A stretch of DNA of 64,000 bases from Kosakonia radicincitans DSM 16656 (GTDB lineage: Bacteria > Pseudomonadota > Gammaproteobacteria > Enterobacterales > Enterobacteriaceae), in assembly GCF_000280495.2 (NCBI RefSeq), contig NZ_CP018016.1:310001-374000 (forward strand), in the 5' to 3' direction. Each line of letters begins with the position of its first letter. The stretch's first letter is position 1. The position numbers were made by a program, and so were the translations under genes. Below are positions 26,589 through 41,447 of this stretch, in pieces. The notes under the pieces are model-generated. The model was not told the DNA's origin, ran no database searches, and saw only the letters and a program-made list of their open reading frames with translations.

Positions 26589-26640
26589 CATTGTCCGTGA
26601 TAAACTGAGAAACTCTCACTCAGATAAAAATGTCAGGACG

Positions 26641-27636
26641 ATGAAAAAGAAAAGACCCGTACTTCAGGATGTGGCCGATCGCGTTGGCGTGACCAAAATG
26701 ACGGTCAGCCGTTTCTTACGTAACCCGGAGCAGGTTTCCGAGGCATTACGTGGCAAAATCGCCGCTGCGCTTGATGAACTGGGTTATATTCCCAATCGCG
26801 CTCCCGATATTCTCTCCAATGCCACCAGCCGGGCTATTGGTGTTCTGCTTCCCTCTTTGACCAACCAGGTTTTCGCTGAAGTGTTACGCGGTATTGAAAG
26901 CGTGACCGATGCGCACGGCTATCAGACGATGCTTGCCCACTACGGTTATAAACCGGAGATGGAAGAAGAACGTCTGGAATCGATGCTTTCGTGGAATATC
27001 GACGGGCTGATCCTCACTGAACGCAAACACACCGCGCGCACGCTGAAGATGATTCAGGTTGCGGGTATTCCGGTGGTGGAGCTGATGGACAGCCGCTCGC
27101 CGTGCATTGATATCGCCGTGGGTTTTGACAACTTCGAAGCCGCGCGGCAGATGACCGCCGCTATTCTCGCACGCGGCCACCGGCGCGTGGCATATCTCGG
27201 CGCACGTCTGGACGAACGTACTATCATCAAACAGAAGGGTTACGAGCAGGCGATGCTGGATGCCGGGCTGACGCCGTATAGCGTCATGATGGAGCAGTCA
27301 TCCTCTTATACGTCAGGGATAGAACTGATGCGTCAGGCGCGCCGCGAGTACCCGCAACTGGACGGGATTTTCTGTACCAACGATGACCTTGCCGTCGGCG
27401 CCGCGTTCGAGTGCCAGCGTCTGGGGCTGCGGATCCCGGAAGATATGGCGATTGCCGGGTTCCACGGTCACGATATCGGCCAGGTGATGGAGCCACGTCT
27501 GGCGAGCGTCCTGACGCCACGTGAGCGCATGGGACGCATTGGCGCAGAGCGCTTACTGGCGCGCATTCGCGGTGAAGCAGTTACGCCGAAAATGTTAGAT
27601 TTAGGTTTCACTTTGTCACCAGGTGGATCTATTTAG
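26641..27636 (+). CDS. gntR: Gluconate repressor GntR (LacI family)
   Basis: GntR represses gntKU and gntT and is released by gluconate. The 331-residue protein has a LacI-type helix-turn-helix (VLQDVADRVGVTKMTVSRFL, about residues 7-26) with hinge SNATSRAIGVLLPSL, then a periplasmic-binding-protein-like effector domain. Length equals E. coli GntR (331). AGGACG precedes the ATG. GntR operators are visible at gntKU and gntT in this window. Confidence 0.96.
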   Translation: MKKKRPVLQDVADRVGVTKMTVSRFLRNPEQVSEALRGKIAAALDELGYIPNRAPDILSNATSRAIGVLLPSLTNQVFAEVLRGIESVTDAHGYQTMLAHYGYKPEMEEERLESMLSWNIDGLILTERKHTARTLKMIQVAGIPVVELMDSRSPCIDIAVGFDNFEAARQMTAAILARGHRRVAYLGARLDERTIIKQKGYEQAMLDAGLTPYSVMMEQSSSYTSGIELMRQARREYPQLDGIFCTNDDLAVGAAFECQRLGLRIPEDMAIAGFHGHDIGQVMEPRLASVLTPRERMGRIGAERLLARIRGEAVTPKMLDLGFTLSPGGSI

Positions 27637-27715
27637 TCTGACAAATTTGAAGTAGCTCACACTTATTTATCTCTGGCACGAATGGATATTGCTTCTCCCA
27701 GACCCCGGCAGGACA

Positions 27716-27744
27716 ATGTTACCGATAACAGTTACCCGTAACAA
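27716..27744. promoter_or_regulatory. Two overlapping GntR operators before gntK
   Basis: ATGTTACCGATAACAG (27716-27731) and AGTTACCCGTAACA (27730-27743/4) are tandem GntR sites, with the same arrangement as in E. coli gntKU. They lie about 30-58 bases before the gntK start and would block transcription without gluconate. Confidence 0.85.
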
Positions 27745-27773
27745 TTCACTCTTGCACTTTGTGGGGGCTACCC

Positions 27774-28307
27774 TTGAGCACGACGAACTTTGATCACCAC
27801 ATTTATGTCCTGATGGGCGTTTCAGGCAGTGGCAAATCTGCTGTCGCCAGCGAAGTGGCGCATCAGTTACATGCCGCGTTTCTCGATGGCGATTTCCTCC
27901 ATCCGCGCAGCAATATCATGAAAATGGCTTCCGGCGAGCCGCTCAATGACGATGACCGCAAACCGTGGTTGCAGGCGCTGAACGATGCCGCTTTCGCCAT
28001 GCAGCGCACCAATAAAGTGTCGCTGATTGTTTGCTCGGCACTGAAAAAGCACTATCGCGATCTGCTGCGCGACGGTAACCCGAACCTCTCTTTCATCTAT
28101 CTGAAAGGGGATTTCGAGGTTATCGAAAGCCGTCTGAAGGCGCGTAAGGGCCACTTCTTTAAAACGCAAATGCTGGTCACGCAGTTTGACACCCTTGAAG
28201 AGCCGGGTGCAGACGAGCGCGATGTTCTGGTCGTTGATATCGACCAGCCGCTGGAAGGTGTTGTTGCCAGCACCATTGAGATTATTAACAAAGGCAATGT
28301 GCAGTGA
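27774..28307 (+). CDS. gntK: Thermoresistant gluconokinase GntK
   Basis: GntK phosphorylates gluconate to 6-phosphogluconate. The 177-residue P-loop kinase begins (M)STTNFDHHIYVLMGVSGSGK with Walker A GVSGSGKS at 15-22, then LDGDFLHPRSN and SALKKHYRDLLR. The start appears to be TTG at 27774, with GGGGG eight bases upstream; there is no ATG in a sensible place. A TTG at 27759 is an alternative. The 3' end overlaps gntU as GTGA. Confidence 0.94.
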   Translation: MSTTNFDHHIYVLMGVSGSGKSAVASEVAHQLHAAFLDGDFLHPRSNIMKMASGEPLNDDDRKPWLQALNDAAFAMQRTNKVSLIVCSALKKHYRDLLRDGNPNLSFIYLKGDFEVIESRLKARKGHFFKTQMLVTQFDTLEEPGADERDVLVVDIDQPLEGVVASTIEIINKGNVQ

Positions 28308-29644
28308 GTACATTAACACTGGTTTTAACAGCAGTCGGCTCCGTGCTGTTGCTGCTGTTTTTAGTGATGAAAGCGCGTATGCACGCTTTCGTCGCTTTGA
28401 TGGTGGTTTCTATTGGTGCAGGGCTCTTTTCCGGTATGCCGCTGATTAAAATCGCGCAGACCATGGAAAAAGGGATGGGCGGAACGCTCGGCTTTCTGGC
28501 CATTGTGGTCGCGCTTGGCGCAATGTTCGGCAAAATTCTGCATGAAACCGGGGCGGTGGACCAAATCGCCGTCAAGATGTTGAGATCTTTCGGCCACAGC
28601 CGCGCGCATTATGCGATTGGTCTGGCCGGGCTGATTTGCGCATTGCCGCTCTTTTTTGAAGTGGCGATTGTGCTGCTGATCAGCGTTGCTTTCTCAATGG
28701 CGCGCCATACGGGCACCAACCTGGTGAAACTGGTGATTCCTCTGTTTGCCGGTGTTGCGGCAGCGGCGGCGTTTCTGCTGCCGGGGCCTGCGCCGATGCT
28801 GCTGGCTTCGCAGATGCACGCTGATTTCGGCTGGATGATCCTGATCGGCCTGTGCGCAGCCATTCCGGGCATGCTGATTGCCGGCCCGCTGTGGGGCAAC
28901 TTCATCAGCCGTTATGTCGAACTGCATATTCCTGATGACGTGAGCGAGCCACATCTTGGCGAAGGCAAAATGCCGTCATTCGCGTTCAGCTTGTCGTTGA
29001 TCCTGCTGCCGCTGGTGCTGGTGGGAATGAAAACCATCGCTGCGCGTTTCGTTACCGAAGGCAGCAACCTGTATGACTGGCTGGAATTTATCGGTCACCC
29101 GTTCACGGCGATCCTCGTGGCGTGCCTGGTGGCGATTTACGGCCTGGCGATGCGCCAGGGGATGCCGAAAGATCGCGTGATGGAAATCTGCGGCCATGCG
29201 CTGCAACCGGCGGGCATTATTCTGCTGGTGATCGGTGCAGGCGGTGTGTTCAAACAGGTGCTGGTGGACTCAGGCGTAGGCCCGGCTTTGGGTGAAGCGC
29301 TGACCGGTATGGGCCTGCCTGTCGCTATTACCTGCTTCGTGCTGGCGGCGGCGGTGCGCATCATTCAGGGTTCTGCAACCGTTGCCTGTCTGACGGCGGT
29401 CGGCCTGGTGATGCCGGTTATCGAACAACTGCACTTCAACGGCGCGCAGATGGCGGCACTCTCCATCTGTATCGCGGGCGGTTCCATCGTGGTGAGCCAC
29501 GTGAACGACGCCGGTTTCTGGCTGTATGGCCGTTTTACCGGTGCAAGCGAAGCGCAAACGCTGAAGACCTGGACCATGATGGAAACCATCCTCGGCACCA
29601 CCGGTGCAATTATCGGGATGATTGCTTTCACGTTGTTGAGTTAA
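28304..29644 (+). CDS. gntU: Low-affinity gluconate transporter GntU
   Basis: GntU is a 446-residue gluconate:H+ symporter of the GntP family. It has about 12-14 hydrophobic segments and the family signatures LPLFFEVAIVLLISV, FLLPGPAPMLLASQM and SHVNDAGFWLYGRF. The GTG start at 28304 overlaps the gntK stop, indicating translational coupling. GntU is a paralogue of GntT further right. A terminator follows. Confidence 0.95.
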   Translation: MSTLTLVLTAVGSVLLLLFLVMKARMHAFVALMVVSIGAGLFSGMPLIKIAQTMEKGMGGTLGFLAIVVALGAMFGKILHETGAVDQIAVKMLRSFGHSRAHYAIGLAGLICALPLFFEVAIVLLISVAFSMARHTGTNLVKLVIPLFAGVAAAAAFLLPGPAPMLLASQMHADFGWMILIGLCAAIPGMLIAGPLWGNFISRYVELHIPDDVSEPHLGEGKMPSFAFSLSLILLPLVLVGMKTIAARFVTEGSNLYDWLEFIGHPFTAILVACLVAIYGLAMRQGMPKDRVMEICGHALQPAGIILLVIGAGGVFKQVLVDSGVGPALGEALTGMGLPVAITCFVLAAAVRIIQGSATVACLTAVGLVMPVIEQLHFNGAQMAALSICIAGGSIVVSHVNDAGFWLYGRFTGASEAQTLKTWTMMETILGTTGAIIGMIAFTLLS

Positions 29645-29657
29645 GTTCTTCGTAAAG

Positions 29658-29691
29658 AAAAAGGCAGCGCCGTTTGGTCGCTGCCTTTTTT
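29658..29691 (+). terminator. Terminator of gntKU
   Basis: GGCAGCG (29663-29669) pairs with CGCTGCC (29679-29685), with flanking A and T runs (AAAAA before, TTTTTT after). Confidence 0.9.
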
Positions 29692-29730
29692 ATGAATGTG
29701 TTTAGCTGTCTCGTCGATTGTTATCAATAT

Positions 29731-29765
29731 CTGTAGGCCAGATAAGGCAAAACCACCACCCGGCG
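29731..29765. repeat. REP-like palindrome between gntU and yhgN
   Basis: GTAGGCCAGATAAGGCAAAA then CCACCACCCGGCG resembles the REP consensus (GTAGGCCGGATAAGGCG...CCGGC) with several changes. It lies between two convergent genes. Confidence 0.5.
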
Positions 29766-29774
29766 TTTCAGTCG

Positions 29775-30368
29775 TTAACCCTTCATCCACACCCGAATGC
29801 CGTCGAGGAACATCTGGGTGGCGAGCATCACCAGAACCAGCCCCATCAGGCGTTCCAGCGCGTTCACCCCTTTCTCGCCGAGCAGGCGTAAGAACAGCGT
29901 CGATTGCAGCAGAATGGCGACCGTTCCGCCCCAGGCGATTAACAGCGCAATCACCAGATGACTCATTTGGTTTGGATACTGATGTGAAAGTAGCATCAGC
30001 GTTGCCAGCAGCGTAGGGCCAGCAACCAGCGGAATCGCCAGCGGCACGATAAACGGTTCTTCACCAGCGGGCAGGCCGGAGCTGCTGCCGGTTTCGCTGG
30101 GGAAAATCATCTTAATGGCGATCAGGAACAGAATGATGCCGCCGGAAATCGACACCGTTTCCGCGCGTAAATTGAGCAGTGCGAGGATTTTCTCCCCGGC
30201 AAATAGGAAGATAAACATCACCAGCAGGGCGATCAGCAGTTCGCGGATCATGATCGCCCGGCGGCGTTTCGGCTCGGTATGTTTTAACACCGACATAAAA
30301 ATGGGCAGGTTGCCTAACGGATCCATTATCAGGATCAACAACACCGCTGCGGAGATGATTTCACTCAT
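29775..30368 (-). CDS. yhgN: MarC-family membrane protein YhgN
   Basis: The 197-residue protein has six hydrophobic segments and MarC-family signatures, such as LILIMDPLGNLPIFMSVL near the start and PLAIPLVAGPTLLATLML. Length equals E. coli YhgN (197). The molecular function is unknown. It is convergent with gntU and divergent from asd. Confidence 0.92.
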   Translation of the reverse strand: MSEIISAAVLLILIMDPLGNLPIFMSVLKHTEPKRRRAIMIRELLIALLVMFIFLFAGEKILALLNLRAETVSISGGIILFLIAIKMIFPSETGSSSGLPAGEEPFIVPLAIPLVAGPTLLATLMLLSHQYPNQMSHLVIALLIAWGGTVAILLQSTLFLRLLGEKGVNALERLMGLVLVMLATQMFLDGIRVWMKG

Positions 30369-30543
30369 TTATTATTATCCCTGACGCTGGCGGCCAACTT
30401 GCAGTAATTAGCCGCATTTCTGATGCATTCGCTATCATTGATTAATTTCACTTGCGACTTTGGCTGCATTTTGTAATGTGAGCACTGGCCCAGTGGGATA
30501 CTGGTACACATCTTCAGCACATACCTCTGCAGGAACTTTCGCT

Positions 30544-31650
30544 ATGAAAAATGTTGGTTTTATCGGCTGGCGTGGAATGGTCGGCTCTGTACTCATGCAA
30601 CGCATGGTTGAGGAGCGCGATTTCGACGCCATTCGCCCTGTCTTCTTTTCCACTTCCCAGTTTGGGCAGACTGCACCCGCGTTTGGCGGCCATGCAGCAG
30701 GTACGCTTCAGGACGCGTTCAACCTGGAAGCGCTGAAGGCACTCGACATTATTGTCACCTGCCAGGGCGGCGATTATACCAACGAAATCTATCCAAAGCT
30801 CCGTGAAAGCGGCTGGCAGGGTTACTGGATTGACGCAGCATCTTCTTTACGCATGAAAGATGACGCCATTATTATCCTCGACCCGGTTAACCAGGCGGTG
30901 ATCAATGACGGCCTGAACAATGGCATCAAAACCTTTGTTGGCGGCAACTGTACCGTCAGCCTGATGCTGATGTCGCTGGGCGGTCTGTTCGCTAACGATC
31001 TGGTGGAATGGGTCTCTGTAGCGACCTACCAGGCGGCTTCTGGCGGCGGCGCGCGTCATATGCGCGAACTGCTGACGCAGATGGGCCAGTTGCACAGCCA
31101 TGTGGCGGCAGAACTGGCGGATCCGGCTTCGGCTATCCTCGACATCGAGCGCAAAGTGACAGCATTGACCCGCAGCGGCGAACTGGCGGTTGATAACTTC
31201 GGTGTACCGCTGGCGGGCAGCCTGATCCCGTGGATCGACAAACAGCTCGATAATGGCCAGAGCCGCGAAGAGTGGAAAGGCCAGGCCGAAACCAACAAAA
31301 TTCTCAACACGGCGTCCACCATCCCGGTTGACGGTCTGTGCGTACGTATCGGCGCGCTGCGCTGCCATAGCCAGGCGTTTACCATCAAACTGAAAAAAGA
31401 TGTGTCAATTCCGACCGTGGAAGAGCTGCTGGCTGCGCACAACCCGTGGGCCAAAGTGGTGCCAAACGATCGCGAAATCAGCATGCGCGAACTGACGCCT
31501 GCGGCTGTCACCGGTACGCTGACCACGCCGGTTGGCCGTCTGCGCAAACTGAATATGGGGCCGGAGTTCCTCTCCGCCTTTACCGTTGGCGACCAGCTAT
31601 TGTGGGGCGCAGCGGAACCATTGCGTCGAATGTTGCGCCAACTGGCGTAA
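30544..31650 (+). CDS. asd: Aspartate-semialdehyde dehydrogenase Asd
   Basis: Asd reduces aspartyl-4-phosphate to aspartate semialdehyde with NADPH, at the branch to lysine, diaminopimelate, methionine and threonine. The 368-residue sequence shows the nucleotide-binding [17 protein letters not shown] and the catalytic cysteine in [10 protein letters not shown] (Cys136, equivalent to Cys135 of E. coli). The start at 30544 matches the family N-terminus [11 protein letters not shown]; longer in-frame starts precede it. A UUCG-capped terminator follows. Confidence 0.97.
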   Translation: MKNVGFIGWRGMVGSVLMQRMVEERDFDAIRPVFFSTSQFGQTAPAFGGHAAGTLQDAFNLEALKALDIIVTCQGGDYTNEIYPKLRESGWQGYWIDAASSLRMKDDAIIILDPVNQAVINDGLNNGIKTFVGGNCTVSLMLMSLGGLFANDLVEWVSVATYQAASGGGARHMRELLTQMGQLHSHVAAELADPASAILDIERKVTALTRSGELAVDNFGVPLAGSLIPWIDKQLDNGQSREEWKGQAETNKILNTASTIPVDGLCVRIGALRCHSQAFTIKLKKDVSIPTVEELLAAHNPWAKVVPNDREISMRELTPAAVTGTLTTPVGRLRKLNMGPEFLSAFTVGDQLLWGAAEPLRRMLRQLA

Positions 31651-31660
31651 GAGAAAAATA

Positions 31661-31689
31661 AAAAAAGGGTGCTTCGGCACCTTTTTTTA
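31661..31689 (+). terminator. Terminator of asd with UUCG tetraloop
   Basis: GGTGC-TTCG-GCACC (31668-31681) is flanked by an A run and seven T residues. It is a textbook tetraloop terminator and may work in both directions. Confidence 0.9.
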
Positions 31690-31906
31690 TGAGTTTTTAC
31701 CGGAAAATGTGGTTGATGTGTTTATTTTCTCAGGAGTTGAAAAGTGTTGGCTATGCTTTAAGTAAGGTGTCTGAACACCTTACCTGAAAGCGGGACGGAG
31801 CATAGAGGATGCGCACATTTGTGCTGCTCCGTTCAGGTTCAAAAAGTATCGCAACCGCGTGAAACGGCGGTGGAAAGCGCGATACCACCATAACAGGATG
31901 AAAGCC

Positions 31907-34093
31907 ATGTCTGTTCATATCGACAGAGACGTGATTAACGCACTAATTTCCGGCTGTTTTGCCGACCCTTTCTCCGTTCTTGGCATGCATTGTACCGATG
32001 CCGGTATTGAAGTTCGCGCTCTGTTGCCTGACGCCACTGAAGTGTGGGTCATTGAGCCGAAAACCGGGCGCAAAGTAGGACAACTGGAGTGCCTGGATTC
32101 ACGGGGCTTCTTCAGCGGCGTGATGGAGCGCCGCAAAAATCCTTTCCGTTATCAATTTGCTGTGATCTGGCATGGCCAGCAGAATCTGATTGATGATCCC
32201 TATCGTTTCGGCCCGCTGTTGCAGGATATGGATAGCTGGCTGCTCAGTGAAGGAACACATATGCGCCCCTATGAAACGCTGGGTGCGCATGCTGATACGA
32301 TGGATGGCGTGGTGGGAACGCGATTCGCCGTCTGGGCGCCGAATGCACAACGAGTTTCGGTGGTTGGGCAGTTCAACTACTGGGACGGCCGCCGTCATCC
32401 TATGCGCTTGCGTCGTGAAAGCGGGATCTGGGAGCTGTTCATTCCTGGCGCGCTCAACGGTCAGCTCTACAAATTCGAGATCCGTGATGCAAACGGCAGG
32501 TTGAAGATTAAGGCCGATCCTTACGCCTTTGAAGCCCAGATGCGTCCGGACAGTGCCTCGCTGATCTGCGGTCTGCCGGGCAAGAAAACCCAGAGCGATG
32601 AGCGCAAACGGGCAAACCAGTTTGATGCACCAATCAGTATTTATGAGGTGCATCTTGGTTCCTGGCGTCGCCATACCGACAACAACTTCTGGCTCAGCTA
32701 TCGTGAACTGGCCGATCAACTGGTGCCGTATGCCAAATGGATGGGATTTACCCACCTTGAATTGATGCCGGTGAATGAGCACCCCTTTGATGGCAGTTGG
32801 GGCTATCAGCCGACCGGGCTGTACGCGCCGACCCGCCGCTTTGGCACCCGCGATGATTTTCTGCACTTCATTCATACCGCTCATGCTGCCGGGCTGGGGG
32901 TGATCCTCGACTGGGTACCGGGGCATTTTCCGTCGGACGATTTTGGCCTGGCGGAGTTTGACGGGACGAAGTTGTATGAGCACAGCGATCCGCGCGAAGG
33001 CTATCACCAGGACTGGAACACGCTGATCTATAACTACGGGCGTCGCGAAGTGAGTAACTATCTGGTAGGCAACGCGCTCTACTGGATCGAACGCTTCGGT
33101 ATTGATGCGCTGCGCGTCGATGCGGTGGCCTCAATGATCTACCGCGACTACAGCCGCAAAGAGGGCGAGTGGATCCCCAATGAGTATGGTGGGCGCGAGA
33201 ACCTGGAAGCGATTGAATTTCTGCGCAACACCAACCGCATTCTCGGCGAGCAGGCGCCGGGCGTTGTCAGTATGGCGGAAGAGTCCACCGATTTTGCCGG
33301 TGTTTCGCGGCCGCCTTCTCAGGGCGGGCTGGGTTTCTGGTACAAGTGGAATCTGGGCTGGATGCACGACACGCTGGACTACATGAAGCTCGATCCGGTG
33401 TATCGCAAGTACCACCACGATAAACTCACCTTCGGCATTCTCTACAACTACAGCGAAAACTTTATCCTGCCGCTGTCCCATGACGAAGTGGTTCACGGCA
33501 AGAAATCGATCCTCGACAGAATGCCCGGCGATGCCTGGCAAAAGTTTGCCAATCTGCGTGCTTACTACGCGTGGATGTGGGCTTTCCCTGGTAAAAAATT
33601 ACTGTTTATGGGCAACGAATTTGCCCAGGGACGCGAGTGGAACCACGACGGCAGCCTGGACTGGCATCTTCTTGAGGGTGGCGACAACTGGCACCACGGC
33701 GTACAGCGGCTGGTGCGCGACATGAACCATCTCTACCGTCACCACAAAGCGCTGCATGAGGTGGATTTTGACCCGTACGGTTTTGAGTGGCTGGTGGTGG
33801 ATGATCATGAAGCGTCGGTGTTTGTCTTTGTCCGGCGCGACAAACAGGGCAACGAAATCATTGTCGCCAGTAACTTTACGCCGGTGCCGCGCTACGATTA
33901 TCGCTTTGGTATCAATCAGCCCGGCCGCTGGCGCGAGGAGTTAAACACCGATTCGATGCACTACCACGGCAGCAATACCGGTAATGGCGGCGTGGTACAC
34001 AGCGATGCAATTGCTAACCGGGGGCGTGAACACTCGCTACTGCTGACGTTACCGCCGCTGGCGACTATATGGCTGGTGCGGGAGGGGGAATGA
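31907..34093 (+). CDS. glgB: 1,4-alpha-glucan branching enzyme GlgB
   Basis: GlgB makes the alpha-1,6 branches of glycogen. The 728-residue protein has two N-terminal carbohydrate-binding beta domains, then a GH13 barrel with nucleophile Asp405 ([13 protein letters not shown]) and acid Glu458 (SMAEESTDF), and a C-terminal beta domain. Length equals E. coli GlgB (728). The ATG at 31907 is preferred to an in-frame ATG three codons upstream, because AGG sits nine bases before it. It begins glgBXCAP and overlaps glgX by 4 bases. Confidence 0.96.
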   Translation: MSVHIDRDVINALISGCFADPFSVLGMHCTDAGIEVRALLPDATEVWVIEPKTGRKVGQLECLDSRGFFSGVMERRKNPFRYQFAVIWHGQQNLIDDPYRFGPLLQDMDSWLLSEGTHMRPYETLGAHADTMDGVVGTRFAVWAPNAQRVSVVGQFNYWDGRRHPMRLRRESGIWELFIPGALNGQLYKFEIRDANGRLKIKADPYAFEAQMRPDSASLICGLPGKKTQSDERKRANQFDAPISIYEVHLGSWRRHTDNNFWLSYRELADQLVPYAKWMGFTHLELMPVNEHPFDGSWGYQPTGLYAPTRRFGTRDDFLHFIHTAHAAGLGVILDWVPGHFPSDDFGLAEFDGTKLYEHSDPREGYHQDWNTLIYNYGRREVSNYLVGNALYWIERFGIDALRVDAVASMIYRDYSRKEGEWIPNEYGGRENLEAIEFLRNTNRILGEQAPGVVSMAEESTDFAGVSRPPSQGGLGFWYKWNLGWMHDTLDYMKLDPVYRKYHHDKLTFGILYNYSENFILPLSHDEVVHGKKSILDRMPGDAWQKFANLRAYYAWMWAFPGKKLLFMGNEFAQGREWNHDGSLDWHLLEGGDNWHHGVQRLVRDMNHLYRHHKALHEVDFDPYGFEWLVVDDHEASVFVFVRRDKQGNEIIVASNFTPVPRYDYRFGINQPGRWREELNTDSMHYHGSNTGNGGVVHSDAIANRGREHSLLLTLPPLATIWLVREGE

Positions 34094-36066
34094 CGAAGCT
34101 GACGGTGGGGCAATCGTTGCCGCCCGGCGCAGAAGTGCAGGCGGACGGCGTTAATTTTACGCTGTTTTCCGCCCATGCGGAGCGCGTCGAGTTGTGCCTG
34201 TTCGATGATGAAGGTAACGAACAGCGCGTCGATCTGCCTGGCCGCACCGGGGATATCTGGCACGGTTTTCTCAGCGGCGCAAAGCCCGGCCTGCACTATG
34301 GCTACCGCGTACATGGCCCCTGGGAACCGGCGCGAGGCCACCGTTTTAATCCAGCAAAACTTTTGCTCGACCCCTGCGCGAAACGCGTCGACGGCGAAGC
34401 CGTTGACAGCCCGCTGTTCCATGACGGCTATGATTCGCCGGATCCTCACGATAATGCCTCGCTTGGCTTGCGCAGTGTGGTAGTACATGACGCGTTCGAC
34501 TGGCAAGACGATGTGCCGCCGCGCACGCCGTGGGGCAACACCGTCATTTACGAAGCGCACGTCAAAGGGCTCACCTGGCTTCATCCTCAGTTACCGGAAA
34601 ATATCCGTGGCACCTATAAGGCACTGGGGCATCCGTTGATGATTGCCTGGTTTAAGCAGCTTGGCATCACCGCGCTGGAGCTGATGCCCGTCGCTCATTT
34701 TGCCAGTGAGCCGCGCCTGCAACGGCTGGGGCTTTCTAATTACTGGGGCTATAACCCGCTGGCGCTGTTTGCGCTCCATCCGCACTATGCCAGCGATCCG
34801 CAACAGGCCATCAATGAGTTCCGCGAAGCGGTGAGGGCGCTGCATCAGGCGGGCATCGAAGTGATCCTCGATATTGTGCTTAATCACAGCGCCGAAACCG
34901 ATCTCGATGGGCCGACTTTCTCCCTGCGCGGCATTGATAACAGTACCTATTATTGGATCAGAGACGATGGCGATTACCACAACTGGACCGGATGCGGCAA
35001 CACGCTGAACCTGAGCCATCCTGCAGGCGTGGACTATGCGCATGCCTGCCTGCGTTACTGGGTGGAGACATTCCACATTGACGGTTTTCGCTTCGATCTG
35101 GCGACAGTAATGGGACGCACACCGGGTTTTGATCCGCAGGCGCCGCTGTTTAGCGCGATCAAAAACGATCCGCTACTTTGCGATCTGAAACTGATCGCCG
35201 AGCCGTGGGATATCGGCCCTGGCGGCTACCAGGTGGGGAATTTCCCCGCACCGTTTGCCGAATGGAACGATCATTTCCGCGACGCGACGCGTCGTTTTTG
35301 GCTGGAACAGTCGTTGTCGCTGGGCGAGCTGGCCGGGCGGTTTGCTGCCTCCAGCGATCTGTTTAAACGTGCGGGCCGTTTGCCGTCGGCTTCGGTCAAT
35401 CTGATCACCGCGCACGATGGTTTTACTTTGCGTGATTGTGTCTGCTTCAGCCATAAGCATAACGAGGCGAACGGCGAGGACAATCGCGACGGCACCGATA
35501 AAAACCACAGCAATAATCATGGACACGAGGGCCTGGGCGGCAGTTTTGATGTGGTAGAACGGCGGCGCGCCAGCGTGCATGCGCTGCTGACCACGCTGCT
35601 ACTTTCTCAGGGAACGCCGATGCTGCTGGCCGGAGATGAACTGGGGCACAGCCAGCACGGTAACAATAATGCGTACTGTCAGGATAACGCGCTGACATGG
35701 CTGAGCTGGCAGCATGCGGATAGCGGGCTAATGCACTTCACTGCTGCGCTTATCCAGTTACGTCAACGGATCCCCGCTTTGACGCGCGACGTCTGGTGGG
35801 AAGAAGGAGACGGCAGTGTAGCCTGGCTGGATCACGCCGGACAACCGTTGACGGCGCAGGCGTGGCAGCACGGGGCTCTGCGCTTACAAATTCTGCTCTC
35901 CGATACGGTTTTAATCGCCATTAACGCAACCAGCGATGTTGCAGAAATGGTTTTGCCCCGAGGAGGATGGCACGCCATTCCTCCCTTTGCCGGAGAGGAC
36001 AATCCGGTAGTGATAACTGCCTGGCATGGGCCTGCGCATGGAGTATGCGTATTTCAGCGGTCATAA
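34090..36066 (+). CDS. glgX: Glycogen debranching enzyme GlgX
   Basis: GlgX hydrolyses the alpha-1,6 bonds of limit dextrins left by phosphorylase. The 658-residue GH13 protein has an N-terminal CBM48-like domain ([20 protein letters not shown]) and catalytic barrel motifs [24 protein letters not shown] and LIAEPWD. E. coli GlgX has 657 residues. The start overlaps the glgB stop (ATGA). Confidence 0.95.
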   Translation: MTKLTVGQSLPPGAEVQADGVNFTLFSAHAERVELCLFDDEGNEQRVDLPGRTGDIWHGFLSGAKPGLHYGYRVHGPWEPARGHRFNPAKLLLDPCAKRVDGEAVDSPLFHDGYDSPDPHDNASLGLRSVVVHDAFDWQDDVPPRTPWGNTVIYEAHVKGLTWLHPQLPENIRGTYKALGHPLMIAWFKQLGITALELMPVAHFASEPRLQRLGLSNYWGYNPLALFALHPHYASDPQQAINEFREAVRALHQAGIEVILDIVLNHSAETDLDGPTFSLRGIDNSTYYWIRDDGDYHNWTGCGNTLNLSHPAGVDYAHACLRYWVETFHIDGFRFDLATVMGRTPGFDPQAPLFSAIKNDPLLCDLKLIAEPWDIGPGGYQVGNFPAPFAEWNDHFRDATRRFWLEQSLSLGELAGRFAASSDLFKRAGRLPSASVNLITAHDGFTLRDCVCFSHKHNEANGEDNRDGTDKNHSNNHGHEGLGGSFDVVERRRASVHALLTTLLLSQGTPMLLAGDELGHSQHGNNNAYCQDNALTWLSWQHADSGLMHFTAALIQLRQRIPALTRDVWWEEGDGSVAWLDHAGQPLTAQAWQHGALRLQILLSDTVLIAINATSDVAEMVLPRGGWHAIPPFAGEDNPVVITAWHGPAHGVCVFQRS

Positions 36067-36080
36067 AAACGGAGTCTGTC

Positions 36081-37364
36081 ATGGTGAGATTAGATAAGAA
36101 CGACCCTACAATGTTAGCGCGCCAGTTGCCCTTGAAATCCGTCGCCCTGATTCTGGCGGGCGGGCGCGGGACGCGCCTGAAAGATTTAACAAAAAAACGC
36201 GCCAAGCCGGCGGTTCACTTCGGCGGTAAATTCCGCATCATCGATTTTGCGCTCTCCAACTGCATCAACTCCGGTATTCGCCGTATTGGGGTGATAACTC
36301 AGTACCAATCCCACACACTGGTTCAGCATATTCAGCGCGGCTGGTCTTTCTTCAATAACGAGATGAACGAGTTTGTCGACTTGTTGCCTGCCCAGCAGCG
36401 TGTGCATGGCGAAAACTGGTATCGCGGCACGGCAGATGCGGTGACGCAGAACCTCGATATTATTCGCCGTTATCGCGCGGAATATATCGTCATTCTGGCG
36501 GGCGACCACATTTACAAGCAGGATTACTCGCGCATGCTGCTCGACCATGTCGAAAAAGGGGCGCGTTGCACCGTGGCCTGCCTGCCGGTGCCCATTCACG
36601 AAGCAACCGCTTTTGGCGTGATGGCGGTTGATGAGCAGGACAAGGTAGTCGACTTCGTCGAAAAACCGGCGAATCCGCCCTCTATGCCCGGCGATGACAG
36701 CAAGGCGCTGGCCAGTATGGGGATCTATATTTTTGATGCCGAATATCTGTACGACCTGCTGGAGGAGGATGATAAAAACGAGAACTCCAGCCATGACTTC
36801 GGTAAAGACATCATTCCGCAAATCGTCAAATCTGGCATGGCCTATGCACATCCTTTCCCGCAATCCTGTGTGCAATCGGATCCGAATTCAGAACCATATT
36901 GGCGCGATGTGGGAACGCTTGAAGCTTACTGGAAAGCGAACCTCGATTTAGCGTCGGTGATGCCAGAACTGGATATGTACGATCAAAACTGGCCTATCCG
37001 TACCTATAATCAATCTCTGCCTCCGGCGAAATTTGTTCAGGATCGATCGGGCAGCCACGGCATGACGCTGAACTCGCTGGTGGCTGGCGGGTGCGTTATT
37101 TCAGGCTCGGTCGTTGTGCAGTCGGTGTTGTTCTATCGCGTACGCGTCAACTCCTTCTGCAATATTGATTCGTCGGTGGTATTGCCGGAGGTCTGGATAG
37201 GGCGCTCCTGCCGCTTGCGCCGCTGCATTATCGACAGAGGATGTGTGATCCCGGAAGGCACAGTGATCGGTGAAAACGCAGAAGAAGACGCGCGCCGATT
37301 TTACCGCTCCGAAGAGGGCATCGTGCTGGTAACGCGAGAGATGCTACGCAAACTGCAAGGCTGA
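36081..37364 (+). CDS. glgC: Glucose-1-phosphate adenylyltransferase GlgC
   Basis: GlgC makes ADP-glucose from glucose-1-phosphate and ATP, the controlled step of glycogen synthesis. The 427-residue protein has the regulatory/nucleotide-binding start [20 protein letters not shown], the substrate loop [27 protein letters not shown] and a C-terminal left-handed beta-helix. The C-terminus ends MLRKLQG, four residues shorter than E. coli (431). GGAG precedes the ATG. A 92-base gap with a hairpin separates it from glgA. Confidence 0.95.
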   Translation: MVRLDKNDPTMLARQLPLKSVALILAGGRGTRLKDLTKKRAKPAVHFGGKFRIIDFALSNCINSGIRRIGVITQYQSHTLVQHIQRGWSFFNNEMNEFVDLLPAQQRVHGENWYRGTADAVTQNLDIIRRYRAEYIVILAGDHIYKQDYSRMLLDHVEKGARCTVACLPVPIHEATAFGVMAVDEQDKVVDFVEKPANPPSMPGDDSKALASMGIYIFDAEYLYDLLEEDDKNENSSHDFGKDIIPQIVKSGMAYAHPFPQSCVQSDPNSEPYWRDVGTLEAYWKANLDLASVMPELDMYDQNWPIRTYNQSLPPAKFVQDRSGSHGMTLNSLVAGGCVISGSVVVQSVLFYRVRVNSFCNIDSSVVLPEVWIGRSCRLRRCIIDRGCVIPEGTVIGENAEEDARRFYRSEEGIVLVTREMLRKLQG

Positions 37365-37382
37365 TAAGTGAATTGAAACCTT

Positions 37383-37401
37383 GCGCGGAAGAGGTCCGCG
37401 C
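37383..37401 (+). other. Hairpin in the glgC-glgA gap
   Basis: GCGCGGA (37383-37389) and TCCGCGC (37395-37401) form a perfect 7-bp stem with a 5-base loop. No T run follows, so read-through to glgA is likely. It may be a processing or stability element. Confidence 0.45.
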
Positions 37402-37456
37402 GCTGTTTCCCCCCCTGACGGCCATCCTTGCCGTATGGATTTGAACAGGAGCGATA

Positions 37457-41357
<3,901 letters not shown>

Positions 41358-41360
41358 CGA

Positions 41361-41444
41361 TGCAGGCCCGGTAGCGTGATGCTTACCGGGCCTGCAAACA
41401 TGCAGAACTCAGGCCGGATAAGGCGTAGCCTCCATCCGGCACAA
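41361..41444. repeat. Pair of REP palindromes (BIME) between glgP and glpD
   Basis: GCAGGCCCGGTA (41362-41373) pairs with TACCGGGCCTGC (about 41384-41395). A second unit, CAGGCCGGATAAGGCGTAGC then CTCCATCCGGC (about 41410-41440), closely matches the REP consensus. The pair lies between the 3' ends of two convergent genes. E. coli yzgL, which lies here in K-12, is absent. Confidence 0.8.
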
Positions 41445-41447
41445 CCA

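Noticed and set aside
31859..31906. Longer glgB start at 31859 (GTG)
   Set aside because: The added residues ([12 protein letters not shown]) have no counterpart in the family, and the AGG spacing supports 31907.
36699..36951. Short plus-strand ORF inside glgC in another frame
   Set aside because: Frame shadow within a conserved catalytic region with no start signal.
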